This document shows, piece after piece, positions 1 to 6,354 of a stretch of DNA of 8,357 bases. The position numbers and the translations under genes are program-made. The DNA lies in NCBI GenBank assembly GCA_016292295.1, contig JADNEJ010000646.1, positions 1-8,357 on the forward strand, in the 5' to 3' direction. Numbering within the stretch: position 1 is the first letter of the stretch; each line of letters starts with the position of its first letter. The stretch is from Candidatus Thiodictyon intracellulare. Lineage in GTDB: Bacteria; Pseudomonadota; Gammaproteobacteria; Chromatiales; Chromatiaceae. The notes under the pieces are model-generated. The model was not told the DNA's origin, did not search any database, and saw only the letters and a program-made list of their open reading frames with translations.

Positions 1-144
1 CCGTCCAAGGGCCTCAGGCGGTGGCGCCGGTCGCTAAGTCCGACAGGCTGCTAGCATGGGGTGTCTTGGGCCTCGCTGACTCCGCCGCGAGCGACTCGAC
101 GCCGGGGCGGGACGCCCCGGCTCCCACGAGGAATTTGCACCCCC
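1..144. other. Gene-free leader upstream of ruvB
   Basis: I cannot support a gene here. All three forward frames read through low-complexity or short peptides; stops fall at 34-36 and 52-54 in two frames, and the third frame runs into ruvB out of register. ruvA and ruvC, the usual upstream partners of ruvB, are not visible, though the first bases could be the tail of an upstream gene too short to identify. The frame of ruvB stays open upstream to an ATG at 61, but the 28 residues this would add are Arg/Pro-rich and unlike any RuvB N-terminus, so this stretch is treated as non-coding. Confidence 0.5.
101..121 (+). repeat. Perfect 9-bp GC hairpin before ruvB
   Basis: GCCGGGGCG at 101-109 pairs perfectly with CGCCCCGGC at 113-121 around a 3-base loop (GGA). 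It ends about 7 bases before the purine-rich ribosome-binding stretch (GAGGA, 128-132) of ruvB. There is no T-tract after it, so it is not a classical intrinsic terminator. It could mark the 3' end of an upstream transcript or form a structure in the ruvB leader. The structure is directly visible; the role is inferred. Confidence 0.6.
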
Positions 145-1227
145 ATGCACGGCAACCCAGACCGACTCATCAGCCCCCTGGCCGCGGGGGACGACGGCGC
201 CATTGATCGGGCGATCCGCCCGCGTCGACTCCAGGACTATGTGGGCCAGCCGGCCGTCAGCGAGCAGATGGAGATCTTCATCGGCGCCGCCCGCGCCCGG
301 CGGGAGGCCCTGGACCATGTACTGATCTTCGGTCCCCCGGGGCTCGGCAAAACGACGCTGGCCTACATCATCGCTCATGAGATGCAGGTCAACCTGCGCC
401 AGACCTCGGGGCCGGTGCTGGAGAAGCCGGGGGATCTCGCGGCGCTGCTGACGAACCTGGAGCCGGGCGACGTGCTCTTTGTCGACGAGATTCATCGCTT
501 AAGCCCGGTGGTGGAGGAGGTGCTGTATCCGGCGCTGGAGGACTTCCAACTCGATATCATGATCGGCGAAGGCCCGGCGGCCCGCTCCATCAAGCTTGAT
601 CTGCCGCCCTTTACCCTGGTCGGGGCAACCACCCGGGCGGGTCTCCTGACCTCACCGTTGCGCGACCGCTTCGGCATCGTCCAACGGCTGGAGTATTACT
701 CGGCGCAGGACCTTGCCACCATCGTGCGGCGCTCCGCGGAGATCCTGGCCATCCCCACGGACCCGGAGGGAGCTGCGGAGATTGCGCGGCGCGCCCGTGG
801 CACCCCGCGCATCGCCAACCGGTTGCTGCGACGCGTGCGCGACTTTGCCCAGGTGCGAGCCGTTGGGCGCATCACGGTGCCGGTGGCGGATCAGGCGCTG
901 GCGATGCTCAAGGTGGACGCGCTGGGGTTCGACCACATGGACCGGCGGCTGTTGGCGGCGGTGATCCAGATGTTCGATGGCGGACCGGTGGGGGTGGAGA
1001 GCCTGGCGGCGGCAATCGGCGAGGAGCGTGGGACCATTGAGGACGTCCTGGAGCCCTACCTGATCCAACAGGGATACCTGATGCGCACCCCCCGAGGACG
1101 CATGGCGACCCCAGCCGCCTATCTGCACCTGGGACTGCGGGTCCCGGTACGGGCGGCGGGCCCAAGACCAGTTATTGGGGACCTCTTTGAGGGGGCGGGG
1201 GGCGAACGAGTCGAGAAAACAATATAG
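145..1227 (+). CDS. ruvB: Holliday junction branch migration ATPase RuvB
   Basis: RuvB is the hexameric AAA+ motor that, with RuvA, drives branch migration of Holliday junctions during recombinational repair in the cytoplasm. The 360-residue product shows the family layout: Walker A GPPGLGKT at residues 63-70, Walker B with DEIH at 114-117, sensor 1 GATTR at 160-164, an arginine finger in LRDRFG (R175, matching R174 of E. coli), sensor 2 [12 protein letters not shown] at 219-230, and the C-terminal winged helix ending in TPRGRMAT (315-322). The start at 145 is chosen because the protein then begins [10 protein letters not shown], aligning with the E. coli N-terminus (ADRLIS); GAGGA at 128-132 can serve as ribosome-binding site with a rather long 12-base spacing. 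About 24 residues longer than E. coli RuvB (336), mainly through a C-terminal tail of unknown importance. No ruvA or ruvC lies within the window. Confidence 0.97.
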   Translation: MHGNPDRLISPLAAGDDGAIDRAIRPRRLQDYVGQPAVSEQMEIFIGAARARREALDHVLIFGPPGLGKTTLAYIIAHEMQVNLRQTSGPVLEKPGDLAALLTNLEPGDVLFVDEIHRLSPVVEEVLYPALEDFQLDIMIGEGPAARSIKLDLPPFTLVGATTRAGLLTSPLRDRFGIVQRLEYYSAQDLATIVRRSAEILAIPTDPEGAAEIARRARGTPRIANRLLRRVRDFAQVRAVGRITVPVADQALAMLKVDALGFDHMDRRLLAAVIQMFDGGPVGVESLAAAIGEERGTIEDVLEPYLIQQGYLMRTPRGRMATPAAYLHLGLRVPVRAAGPRPVIGDLFEGAGGERVEKTI

Positions 1228-1318
1228 AGCATTGAGAATTGACCGTGGATTCCGTACCGCTTAACCTTAAGAATTAAGTGAAGAGGTAAGCAAGGACAAC
1301 ATTGAGGTTCCTATTATC
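1228..1318. promoter_or_regulatory. AT-richer ruvB to small-ORF gap, weak promoter candidate
   Basis: This 91-base gap is clearly more AT-rich than the flanking genes, which suits a transcription start. TTGACC at 1239-1244 matches the -35 consensus in 4 to 5 positions, and TAACCT at 1262-1267, 17 bases downstream, is a poor -10 (3 of 6). The overlapping repeats CTTAAC, CTTAAG and TTAAG between 1260 and 1279 give a small AT-rich palindromic patch. A promoter for the downstream 122-aa gene is plausible but not convincing. Confidence 0.25.
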
Positions 1319-1687
1319 ATGGCCACACTGCACACGAATGCCACGCTGCGACCGTCCAAGATCCCGCTGGGCAATCCCTGGGAAGCCTGGCGCCTGGGTT
1401 GGGTGGCGTCCGAACTCTGGATGACCTCCGCCTATAACATGATGAGCCGCACCAACTGGTTCGCCAACGCCGACCCCAGCCAGCGAGCGGCCCAACAGGA
1501 ATGGCAGCGACTGTGGGGCGAAAAGGTCGCGGCTGGACTGGAGGTTGCCATAGAGGTCCAGCGCGCCGGTTATGACCTGTGGCTGGGTCAGTTCAATCCG
1601 TGGCGCAGCGGCCGCCTGGTGCTGCGGCCCCTGCACCGGCGCACCCTCGCCAAGTCCCGGCGGCTGACGCGCCGGGACTTGGCCTGA
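1319..1687 (+). CDS. Unknown Trp-rich 122-aa protein in the ybgC position
   Basis: I do not recognise this family with certainty. The 122-residue product has nine tryptophans (residues 21, 24, 28, 34, 47, 62, 66, 88, 95), no signal peptide and no clear transmembrane segment. Residues 20-45 and 55-90 look like amphipathic helices, with WQRLWGEKVAAG and VAIEVQRAGYDLWLG as the most ordered stretches; the last 27 residues are very rich in Arg and Lys (ten basic residues). The coding frame has the high third-position GC of its neighbours, and GAGG at 1304-1307 sits 11 bases before the ATG, so I regard it as a real gene. The helical, soluble, basic-tailed design loosely resembles phasin-like polyhydroxyalkanoate granule proteins, but this is a guess. 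It stands between ruvB and tolQ, where E. coli and many relatives have ybgC. The 3' end is embedded in a perfect inverted repeat. Confidence 0.7.
   Translation: MATLHTNATLRPSKIPLGNPWEAWRLGWVASELWMTSAYNMMSRTNWFANADPSQRAAQQEWQRLWGEKVAAGLEVAIEVQRAGYDLWLGQFNPWRSGRLVLRPLHRRTLAKSRRLTRRDLA
1649..1683 (+). repeat. Perfect 14-bp inverted repeat at the 3' end of the small gene
   Basis: GCCAAGTCCCGGCG at 1649-1662 is the exact reverse complement of CGCCGGGACTTGGC at 1670-1683, separated by the 7-base loop GCTGACG. The repeat encodes the final basic residues of the 122-aa protein and stops one base before its TGA stop (1685-1687). No T-tract follows, so it is not a standard Rho-independent terminator. 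A second short hairpin, CGCAC at 1694-1698 with GTGCG at 1703-1707, follows directly. Such a strong structure could protect the mRNA 3' end, slow the ribosome at the stop codon, or be a REP-like repeat unit that has become part of the coding sequence. Confidence 0.85.
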
Positions 1688-1955
1688 GGACGCCGCACCG
1701 CAGTGCGTCGGCAACAGCGCCGGTCTGGGGCTCGGCGTTCGCAGGACCCACGTTGCTGCGCAGCGCTCCCAGCGTAGTCAGGGCTCTCAGGGTCCCCGGC
1801 GCCCCCGGCGATCTTCTTGCGCCCATGATCGGCAGTTTCCGGTTAAGCTCCGCGCCTTGGCGCTACCGGAGCTCCTGACTCTCCGGTCCGCTCGCCCTGC
1901 CGGCGCCCCCACGCCGGGGACGCCATTGCCGCGCCCACTGGCTTGAGAGACCGCG
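1688..1955. other. Structured gene-free leader upstream of tolQ
   Basis: No convincing gene lies here; open frames are Ala/Pro/Arg-rich shadows without coding character. The stretch contains several inverted repeats: CGCAC/GTGCG (1694-1707), ACCGGAG at 1865-1871 with CTCCGGT at 1881-1887 (9-base loop), and CCGGCG at 1900-1905 with CGCCGG at 1912-1917 (6-base loop). I see no strong sigma-70 promoter: TTGCGC at 1817-1822 has only weak -10 partners such as TTAAGC at 1843. The tolQRA transcript may start here or upstream of the 122-aa gene; the sequence does not decide. Confidence 0.45.
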
Positions 1956-2630
1956 ATGAGCTCCGACCTTTCCCTACTCAACCTGATCCTGCACGCAAGC
2001 TTCGTCGTGCAGCTTGTCCTGTTGGTATTGGTGCTGGCCTCGGTCACCTCCTGGGCCCTAATCCTGGACCGCGGCCGAGTGCTTGGCACCGCGCGCAAGG
2101 CGGCCAATGCCTTCGAGGCACGCTTCTGGTCCGGCGGGGACCTGAGCATCCTCTACAAGGATTTGAGTGTAGACGATCAGTGCAACTTCGGCCTGGCGGC
2201 CATCTTCCGCGCCGGTTTCAAGGACTATGTGCGCCTGCGCAAGATCGAGGGCAGCGACATGATGGCGGTGCTGCAAGGTGCCGAGCGCTCGATGCGGGTG
2301 GCCCTGAGCCGCGAGATGGACCGTCTGGACGTCAACCTGTCCTTCCTCGCCACCGTGGGCTCCACTAGCCCCTATGTGGGCCTGTTCGGCACCGTCTGGG
2401 GCATCATGCACGCCTTTCACGCGCTGGGTAATGTCGACCAGGCGACTCTGGCGCTGGTCGCCCCGGGTATCTCCGAGGCCTTGGTCGCCACCGCCATCGG
2501 GCTTTTCGCCGCCATCCCGGCGGTCATCGCCTTCAACCGCTTCTCCAACCAGGTGGAGCGGCTCAACAGCCGCTATGAGGAGTTCATGGAGGAATTTTCC
2601 ACCCTGTTGCAGCGCCAGGGCCGCGGTTGA
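1956..2630 (+). CDS. tolQ: Tol-Pal motor subunit TolQ
   Basis: TolQ is the inner-membrane channel subunit that, with TolR, uses the proton motive force to energise TolA for outer-membrane constriction during division. The 224-residue protein (E. coli 230) has the expected three membrane helices: about 16-38, 128-151 and 164-193, with a large cytoplasmic loop between the first two. Family signatures are plain: FWSG at 57-60, TSPYVGLFGTVWGIMHAF at 137-154 and APGISEALVATAIGLFAAIP at 169-188. T146 and T179 correspond to the proton-path threonines T145 and T178 of E. coli. The start is supported by the N-terminal match to E. coli TolQ; the ribosome-binding site (GAGAGA, 1945-1950) is modest. tolR follows after 31 bases. 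Confidence 0.97.
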   Translation: MSSDLSLLNLILHASFVVQLVLLVLVLASVTSWALILDRGRVLGTARKAANAFEARFWSGGDLSILYKDLSVDDQCNFGLAAIFRAGFKDYVRLRKIEGSDMMAVLQGAERSMRVALSREMDRLDVNLSFLATVGSTSPYVGLFGTVWGIMHAFHALGNVDQATLALVAPGISEALVATAIGLFAAIPAVIAFNRFSNQVERLNSRYEEFMEEFSTLLQRQGRG

Positions 2631-2661
2631 CGCGCCCACCCCGCGGAGACTCCCAACACCG

Positions 2662-3105
2662 ATGCTCAAGCGCTCGCGCCGCCATGGTCGCCGCCGTCCC
2701 ATGTCCGACATCAACGTGGTGCCCTACATTGACGTGATGCTGGCGCTGCTGGTGATCTTCATGGTCACCGCACCCCTGATCACCCAGGGTGTCAAGGTCA
2801 ACCTGCCCCAGGCGCGCGCCGGCGGCATTCCCAGCCCCACGGTCGCATCGGTGGTCATCACCGTCGACCGGATGGGTGATTTCTACCTCGATGCGGGACA
2901 GGACAAGCACCTCCCGGCGACCGATAAGACGCTCTATGAACGCATCCGCGCCGTCCTGGAGTACAAGCCCGATACGCCGGTCCTGGTCCGGGCGGACAAC
3001 GATGTCGACTATGGCCGGGTAGTGCGCGCCATGGTGGTGGCGCAGGCGGCCGGGGCGCCCAACGTGGGCCTGATCACTGCCCCGCCGGCCCGCCGTGAAC
3101 CCTGA
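2662..3105 (+). CDS. tolR: Tol-Pal motor subunit TolR
   Basis: TolR is the ExbD-like partner of TolQ: one membrane helix and a periplasmic domain that can contact peptidoglycan. The 147-residue product (E. coli 142) has a basic cytoplasmic N-terminus (LKRSRRHGRRRP), then SDINVVPYIDVMLALLVIF with the membrane helix at about 21-41. D24 aligns with the essential proton-carrying Asp23 of E. coli. TAPLITQGVKVNLP (36-49) is the family signature just after the helix, and the protein ends in VGLITAPPARREP, close to the E. coli VGLMTQPI end. The frame is open further upstream inside tolQ, but the ATG at 2662 gives the correct family length and has GGAG at 2645-2648; the ATG at 2701 would remove the basic anchor. 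tolA begins only 2 bases after the stop. Confidence 0.96.
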   Translation: MLKRSRRHGRRRPMSDINVVPYIDVMLALLVIFMVTAPLITQGVKVNLPQARAGGIPSPTVASVVITVDRMGDFYLDAGQDKHLPATDKTLYERIRAVLEYKPDTPVLVRADNDVDYGRVVRAMVVAQAAGAPNVGLITAPPARREP

Positions 3106-3107
3106 CC

Positions 3108-4145
3108 ATGTGGCAGGTCCTGCACGAAAATCGGCGAGCCCTCTACTGGTCCCTGTTGCTGCACCTGCTGTTTGGGCTTCTGCTGTTCGTCAGCGTCCGC
3201 TTTCTGGCGGATCCAACGCTTGGCGGTCAGACGCCTAAGGTGGTGCAGGCGACCCTTATGGACGACCGTGCCATGGAGGAAATGGTCTCCCGCTTCCAGG
3301 CCGAACAGACCCGGCGTGCCGCTGACAAGAAACCCCAGGAGGCCAAGGCCCCGCCGCCGCCCGCCCCAGCTGTGACCACCCGGGCCGCAGAGGCGGCTGC
3401 CGCCGCGCAGACGAAGCGCCAGGCGGACGAGGCAACGCGTCAGGCAGCCACGCAGGCAACACTACGCGAATCCCAGCGCAAACTCGAGGCGGAGGCTCAA
3501 AATCAGGCCCAGGCCGCGGCACAGCGCGAGGCGCAGGCCGAGGAGGCAGCGCGCCAGATGCACTCTGAGCGCGAGCTCATCCGCCAAGAGCAGGCGCGCC
3601 TGGAGGCCGAGGCGCAACGACAACAACAAGCCGAGTTGGCCTTGCAGCGCCGTGCGCAGGAGCAGCGCCTGCGCCAAATCGAGACGGAGGCCGAACGTAT
3701 GGCCGCCGAGGAGGAACGCCGCTTGGCGCAGGAGGAATCGCAGCAGCGCATCGAGGAGGAGGCGCGCGCCTTGGAGCAGGAAGACCGCGAGCGCCTGGCG
3801 ATGGCGCAGGCCCAGCGCACCCGTGAGTCTGACGCCGCCTCGCAGTCATCCTCCGACCAGATCGCACGTGAGGTGGACCGCTACATCCCGGTGGTCAGGG
3901 ACCGCGTCCGCCAGTTTTGGACGCCCCCGCCCGGCCAGTCCGGCGATCGACTGACCAAGGTCTCGCTGCGGGTGATTCCGGGGGGAGAAGTGGTGCCGAA
4001 CTCGGTGCGGGTCGTCCGCAGCAGCGGCAACACGGCGTTTGATCAATCCGTGATCGCGGCCGTCTATAATGCCTCCCCGATCCCGGTGCCGTTCGGCCCC
4101 GCCTTCGAGCAATTCCGGGAGTTTGATTTCGATTTCTCCCCCTAA
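3108..4145 (+). CDS. tolA: Tol-Pal periplasm-spanning protein TolA
   Basis: TolA links the TolQR motor to TolB and Pal at the outer membrane. The 345-residue protein (E. coli 421) shows the three-domain plan: an N-terminal membrane anchor at about 11-33, preceded by basic residues; a long Ala/Glu/Gln/Arg-rich helical rod at about 60-245, interrupted by a Pro stretch at 82-88; and a C-terminal globular TolA/TonB-like domain at about 250-345. In the latter, VDRYIPVVRDRVRQFW and SGNTAFDQSVIAAVYNASPI correspond to the start and helical core of domain III. The rod is shorter than in E. coli. The whole protein lacks cysteine, so the domain III disulfide known from E. coli is absent. The 2-base gap to tolR and weak ribosome-binding site suggest translational coupling. 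Confidence 0.95.
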   Translation: MWQVLHENRRALYWSLLLHLLFGLLLFVSVRFLADPTLGGQTPKVVQATLMDDRAMEEMVSRFQAEQTRRAADKKPQEAKAPPPPAPAVTTRAAEAAAAAQTKRQADEATRQAATQATLRESQRKLEAEAQNQAQAAAQREAQAEEAARQMHSERELIRQEQARLEAEAQRQQQAELALQRRAQEQRLRQIETEAERMAAEEERRLAQEESQQRIEEEARALEQEDRERLAMAQAQRTRESDAASQSSSDQIAREVDRYIPVVRDRVRQFWTPPPGQSGDRLTKVSLRVIPGGEVVPNSVRVVRSSGNTAFDQSVIAAVYNASPIPVPFGPAFEQFREFDFDFSP

Positions 4146-4302
4146 TGCGACTCGGTCCACGTCTGGGGTGCCGCTGCGATGAGCCCACGCATCCTGGACA
4201 TCCCTGCCTTGCTTCCAACCGCCGGCGGCAGTCTTTGATTCTGGCACAATAGACCACCATCACGCCGCACCAGCGCTGATCCAGCCCGGAGACCACAGCC
4301 CC
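4146..4302 (+). promoter_or_regulatory. tolA-tolB gap with possible extended -10 promoter
   Basis: This 157-base gap separates tolQRA from tolB-pal. TGGCACAAT at 4242-4250 reads as an extended -10 element (TG, one base, then CACAAT, 4 of 6 consensus), about 52 bases before the tolB ATG. No good -35 lies 16-18 bases upstream; CCGCCGGCGG at 4219-4228 is a short palindrome instead. A TGGCAC core also recalls the sigma-54 -24 box, but no matching GC at -12 follows. A separate promoter for tolB-pal would parallel E. coli, where an internal promoter upstream of tolB is known. GGAGA at 4288-4292 is the tolB ribosome-binding site. Confidence 0.35.
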
Positions 4303-5610
4303 ATGACCACCGGCAGATTAACCACACTCATCGCCGTCCTCTTCGGCGCGGCGCTGAGCGTCCTGGGCCTCCCCGCCCAGGCACGGCTCACCATTGAGGT
4401 CACCGGCGGCGTCGAGGCCGCCCAGCCCATCGCCATAGTGCCCTTCGGGGTCTCCACGAGCCTGATCACCAAGGACGACGTAGCCGGGATCATCAGTGCG
4501 GACCTGGTGCGCACACGCAAGTTCCGCGCCCTGCCCACGCGCGATATGATGGCCATGCCCAGCAGCGCGGTCGAGGTGGATCTGCGCGACTGGAGCCTGC
4601 TCAACATCAACAGCCTGGTAATCGGCATGGTAGAACAGGAGGGCAATGGCTACCGTGTGAGCTACAACCTCTTCGATGTCTTCGGGGGCAAGGAAATCGC
4701 CTCAGGGAACCTTAGTACCACCGCGGGCGGGCTGCGCCTCACCGCCCACCGCATCGCCGACCAGGTCTTTGAGAAGCTCACAGGTCAGCCCGGGGTGGCC
4801 GCCACGCGCATCGCCTACATCACCTCCAACGGCCGCGGCAACAGCCAGACGGTGACGCTGCGGGTGGCGGACGCGGACGGCACCAACCCCCAGACCATCG
4901 TCTCGTCCAATGACCCGATCATGTCCCCCGTCTGGTCCCCCGACGGGCATCGGCTGGCCTACGTCTCCTTCGAAAACCGGCGCGCCGCCATCTACATTCA
5001 GGATTTGGCAAGCGGCCGCCGCGACCTGGTCGCAAGCTACCCTGGCATCAACGGGTCGCCGGCCTTTTCGCCGGATGGCCAGCGGCTTGCCCTGACCCTG
5101 TCGAAGGACGGCAACGCCAACATCTATGTGCTGAATCTCCAGACCAACGAACTGACACAAGTCACCGACCACTTCGCCATCGACACCGAGCCCGCCTGGT
5201 CCCCAGACGGCACCCAACTGATCTTCACATCGGATCGCGGCGGCAGCCCCCAGATCTACCGTATGGCCGCCACCGGCGGGCTGGCCGAGCGCATCAGCGC
5301 CGAGGGCGACTACAACGCCCGTGCCTCCTATTCCCCGGACGGCAAGTCTGTCACCATGGTGAGCCGGGTCAACGGCCAGTTCCGCATCGCCGTCCTGGAC
5401 CTGGAGCGCGGTTTGACCAAAGTCTTGAGCCAAGGCGAGTTAGACGAGTCCCCAAGTTTCGCGCCGAACGGCAGCATGGTAATTTATGCGACGATTCAAG
5501 ACGGGCGGGGCGTGCTCGCGACCGCCACGGTCGATGGCGGCGGGAGCCAGCGACTCTCCCAGGACGCGGGCGAGGTGCGCGAGCCCGCCTGGTCGCCGAT
5601 GATGAAATGA
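4303..5610 (+). CDS. tolB: Tol-Pal periplasmic beta-propeller protein TolB
   Basis: TolB is a soluble periplasmic protein that binds Pal and TolA and regulates the attachment of Pal to peptidoglycan. The 435-residue precursor (E. coli 430) has a signal peptide with hydrophobic core at about 8-23 and a likely cleavage after PAQA (residue 27). An N-terminal alpha/beta domain follows (about 30-165), beginning with the typical PIAIVPFG at 42-49. The rest is a beta-propeller built of PD40 repeats: SPVWSPDG (208-215), SPAFSPDG (252-259), EPAWSPDG (297-304), RASYSPDG (340-347), SPSFAPNG (383-390) and the closing EPAWSP (427-432). The ATG is preceded by GGAGA at a 10-base spacing. The stop overlaps the pal start (ATGA at 5607-5610), so the two proteins are probably made in coupled fashion. 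Confidence 0.97.
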   Translation: MTTGRLTTLIAVLFGAALSVLGLPAQARLTIEVTGGVEAAQPIAIVPFGVSTSLITKDDVAGIISADLVRTRKFRALPTRDMMAMPSSAVEVDLRDWSLLNINSLVIGMVEQEGNGYRVSYNLFDVFGGKEIASGNLSTTAGGLRLTAHRIADQVFEKLTGQPGVAATRIAYITSNGRGNSQTVTLRVADADGTNPQTIVSSNDPIMSPVWSPDGHRLAYVSFENRRAAIYIQDLASGRRDLVASYPGINGSPAFSPDGQRLALTLSKDGNANIYVLNLQTNELTQVTDHFAIDTEPAWSPDGTQLIFTSDRGGSPQIYRMAATGGLAERISAEGDYNARASYSPDGKSVTMVSRVNGQFRIAVLDLERGLTKVLSQGELDESPSFAPNGSMVIYATIQDGRGVLATATVDGGGSQRLSQDAGEVREPAWSPMMK

Positions 5611-6194
5611 AGAGGCCCTCCGTGATATTGACACCGATCCGATCCCGCGGCGCGCCGCCGCGCGACGGCACCGCACTGCCCGGCGCCCTGCTGGCGCTGA
5701 CCTTGCTTCTGGCAGGCTGTGCGGGCACCCAACCGCAACCCGAGCCCCAGACAGTCGGGACCGGTCTGCCGCCGCCCCTGAGTGCCACCCCGAGCGTCGC
5801 TGGCCCGGTGCGGACCGAGCCCGCGCGTCCCACCTACCGCGGCCCCTGGGAGGACCCAGCCAGCCCGCTCTACCACCACACTATCTACTTCGACTACGAT
5901 AGCACCGAGATCAGACCACAATATCTTGACGTGATCCGCACCCACTCGGCCTACCTGGGCATGACTAAGGGCCAGCGTGTCACTCTCGAAGGCAACACCG
6001 ACGAGCGCGGCACCCGCGAATACAACCTGGCCCTGGGCGACCGGCGCGCCGAATCGGTGCGGCAGCTCATGCTCGCCGAAGGTATCACTGCCGACCAGTT
6101 GGCAACTTTGAGCTACGGCGAGGAAAAGCCCGCGGACCCCGGCCACAGCGAGACCGCCTGGCGGCTCAATCGGCGGGTCATCATCCACTACTGA
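5607..6194 (+). CDS. pal: Peptidoglycan-associated lipoprotein Pal
   Basis: Pal is the outer-membrane lipoprotein that binds peptidoglycan and is the load-bearing end of the Tol-Pal system. The 195-residue precursor (E. coli 173) has a lipobox LLAGC with the acylated cysteine at 38, a Pro-rich linker (41-85) and an OmpA-like domain (about 88-195). Core motifs are IYFDYDSTEI (93-102), EGNTDERGTREYNLALGDRR (128-147) and the closing WRLNRRVII (185-193), which carry the Asp and Arg used to bind diaminopimelate. A 20-residue, basic N-region before the hydrophobic core is long for a lipoprotein signal; GTG at codon 6 or TTG at codon 8 could be the true start. The ATG overlapping the tolB stop is preferred for coupling. 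Confidence 0.96.
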   Translation: MKRPSVILTPIRSRGAPPRDGTALPGALLALTLLLAGCAGTQPQPEPQTVGTGLPPPLSATPSVAGPVRTEPARPTYRGPWEDPASPLYHHTIYFDYDSTEIRPQYLDVIRTHSAYLGMTKGQRVTLEGNTDERGTREYNLALGDRRAESVRQLMLAEGITADQLATLSYGEEKPADPGHSETAWRLNRRVIIHY

Positions 6195-6354
6195 GGCACC
6201 GCGGCCGAACGCAGCCCAGGCCGTTCGTCTGCCAATGAACGTAGCTGAACCTACATGATCAGCACCTTCAACTCCTCACGCGCACCTGTCGCGGATGGGG
6301 CCCGGGAGCGGACATGAACGCCACGACGACCTCACCTCAAACACGAAGCCCAGC
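6195..6354. other. pal-cpoB intergenic region
   Basis: The 160-base gap is long for an operon. It holds a short inverted repeat, CGAACG at 6206-6211 with CGTTCG at 6222-6227, without a T-tract, so not a clear terminator. I see no convincing promoter. The cpoB frame is open from an ATG at 6295, but those 20 extra residues are polar and would spoil the signal peptide, so this part is treated as leader. Confidence 0.4.

Noticed and set aside
61..144. N-terminal extension of RuvB from the ATG at 61
   Set aside because: The added 28 residues are Arg/Pro-rich, include the GC hairpin and have no counterpart in RuvB; the ATG at 145 gives the known N-terminus.
2374..2661. Upstream extension of the tolR frame inside tolQ
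   Set aside because: Out-of-frame reading of tolQ with Ser/Pro/Arg-rich low-complexity product; tolQ itself is unmistakable and TolR starts normally at 2662.
3420..3800. Tandem repeat or CRISPR-like array in tolA
   Set aside because: The repeated GAGGCGCAG-like pieces are irregular codon repetitions of the helical rod, without regular repeat-spacer periodicity.
3462..3867. Long minus-strand open frames under tolA
   Set aside because: They are by-products of the GC-rich, repetitive Ala/Gln/Glu codons of the TolA rod and have no family signature.
4242..4258. Sigma-54 promoter before tolB
   Set aside because: TGGCAC is present but the GC element at the required 10-base distance is missing.
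4702..5433. 243-aa minus-strand open frame under tolB
   Set aside because: It mirrors the tolB codon pattern; TolB has signal peptide and PD40 repeats throughout, and the antisense product looks like nothing.
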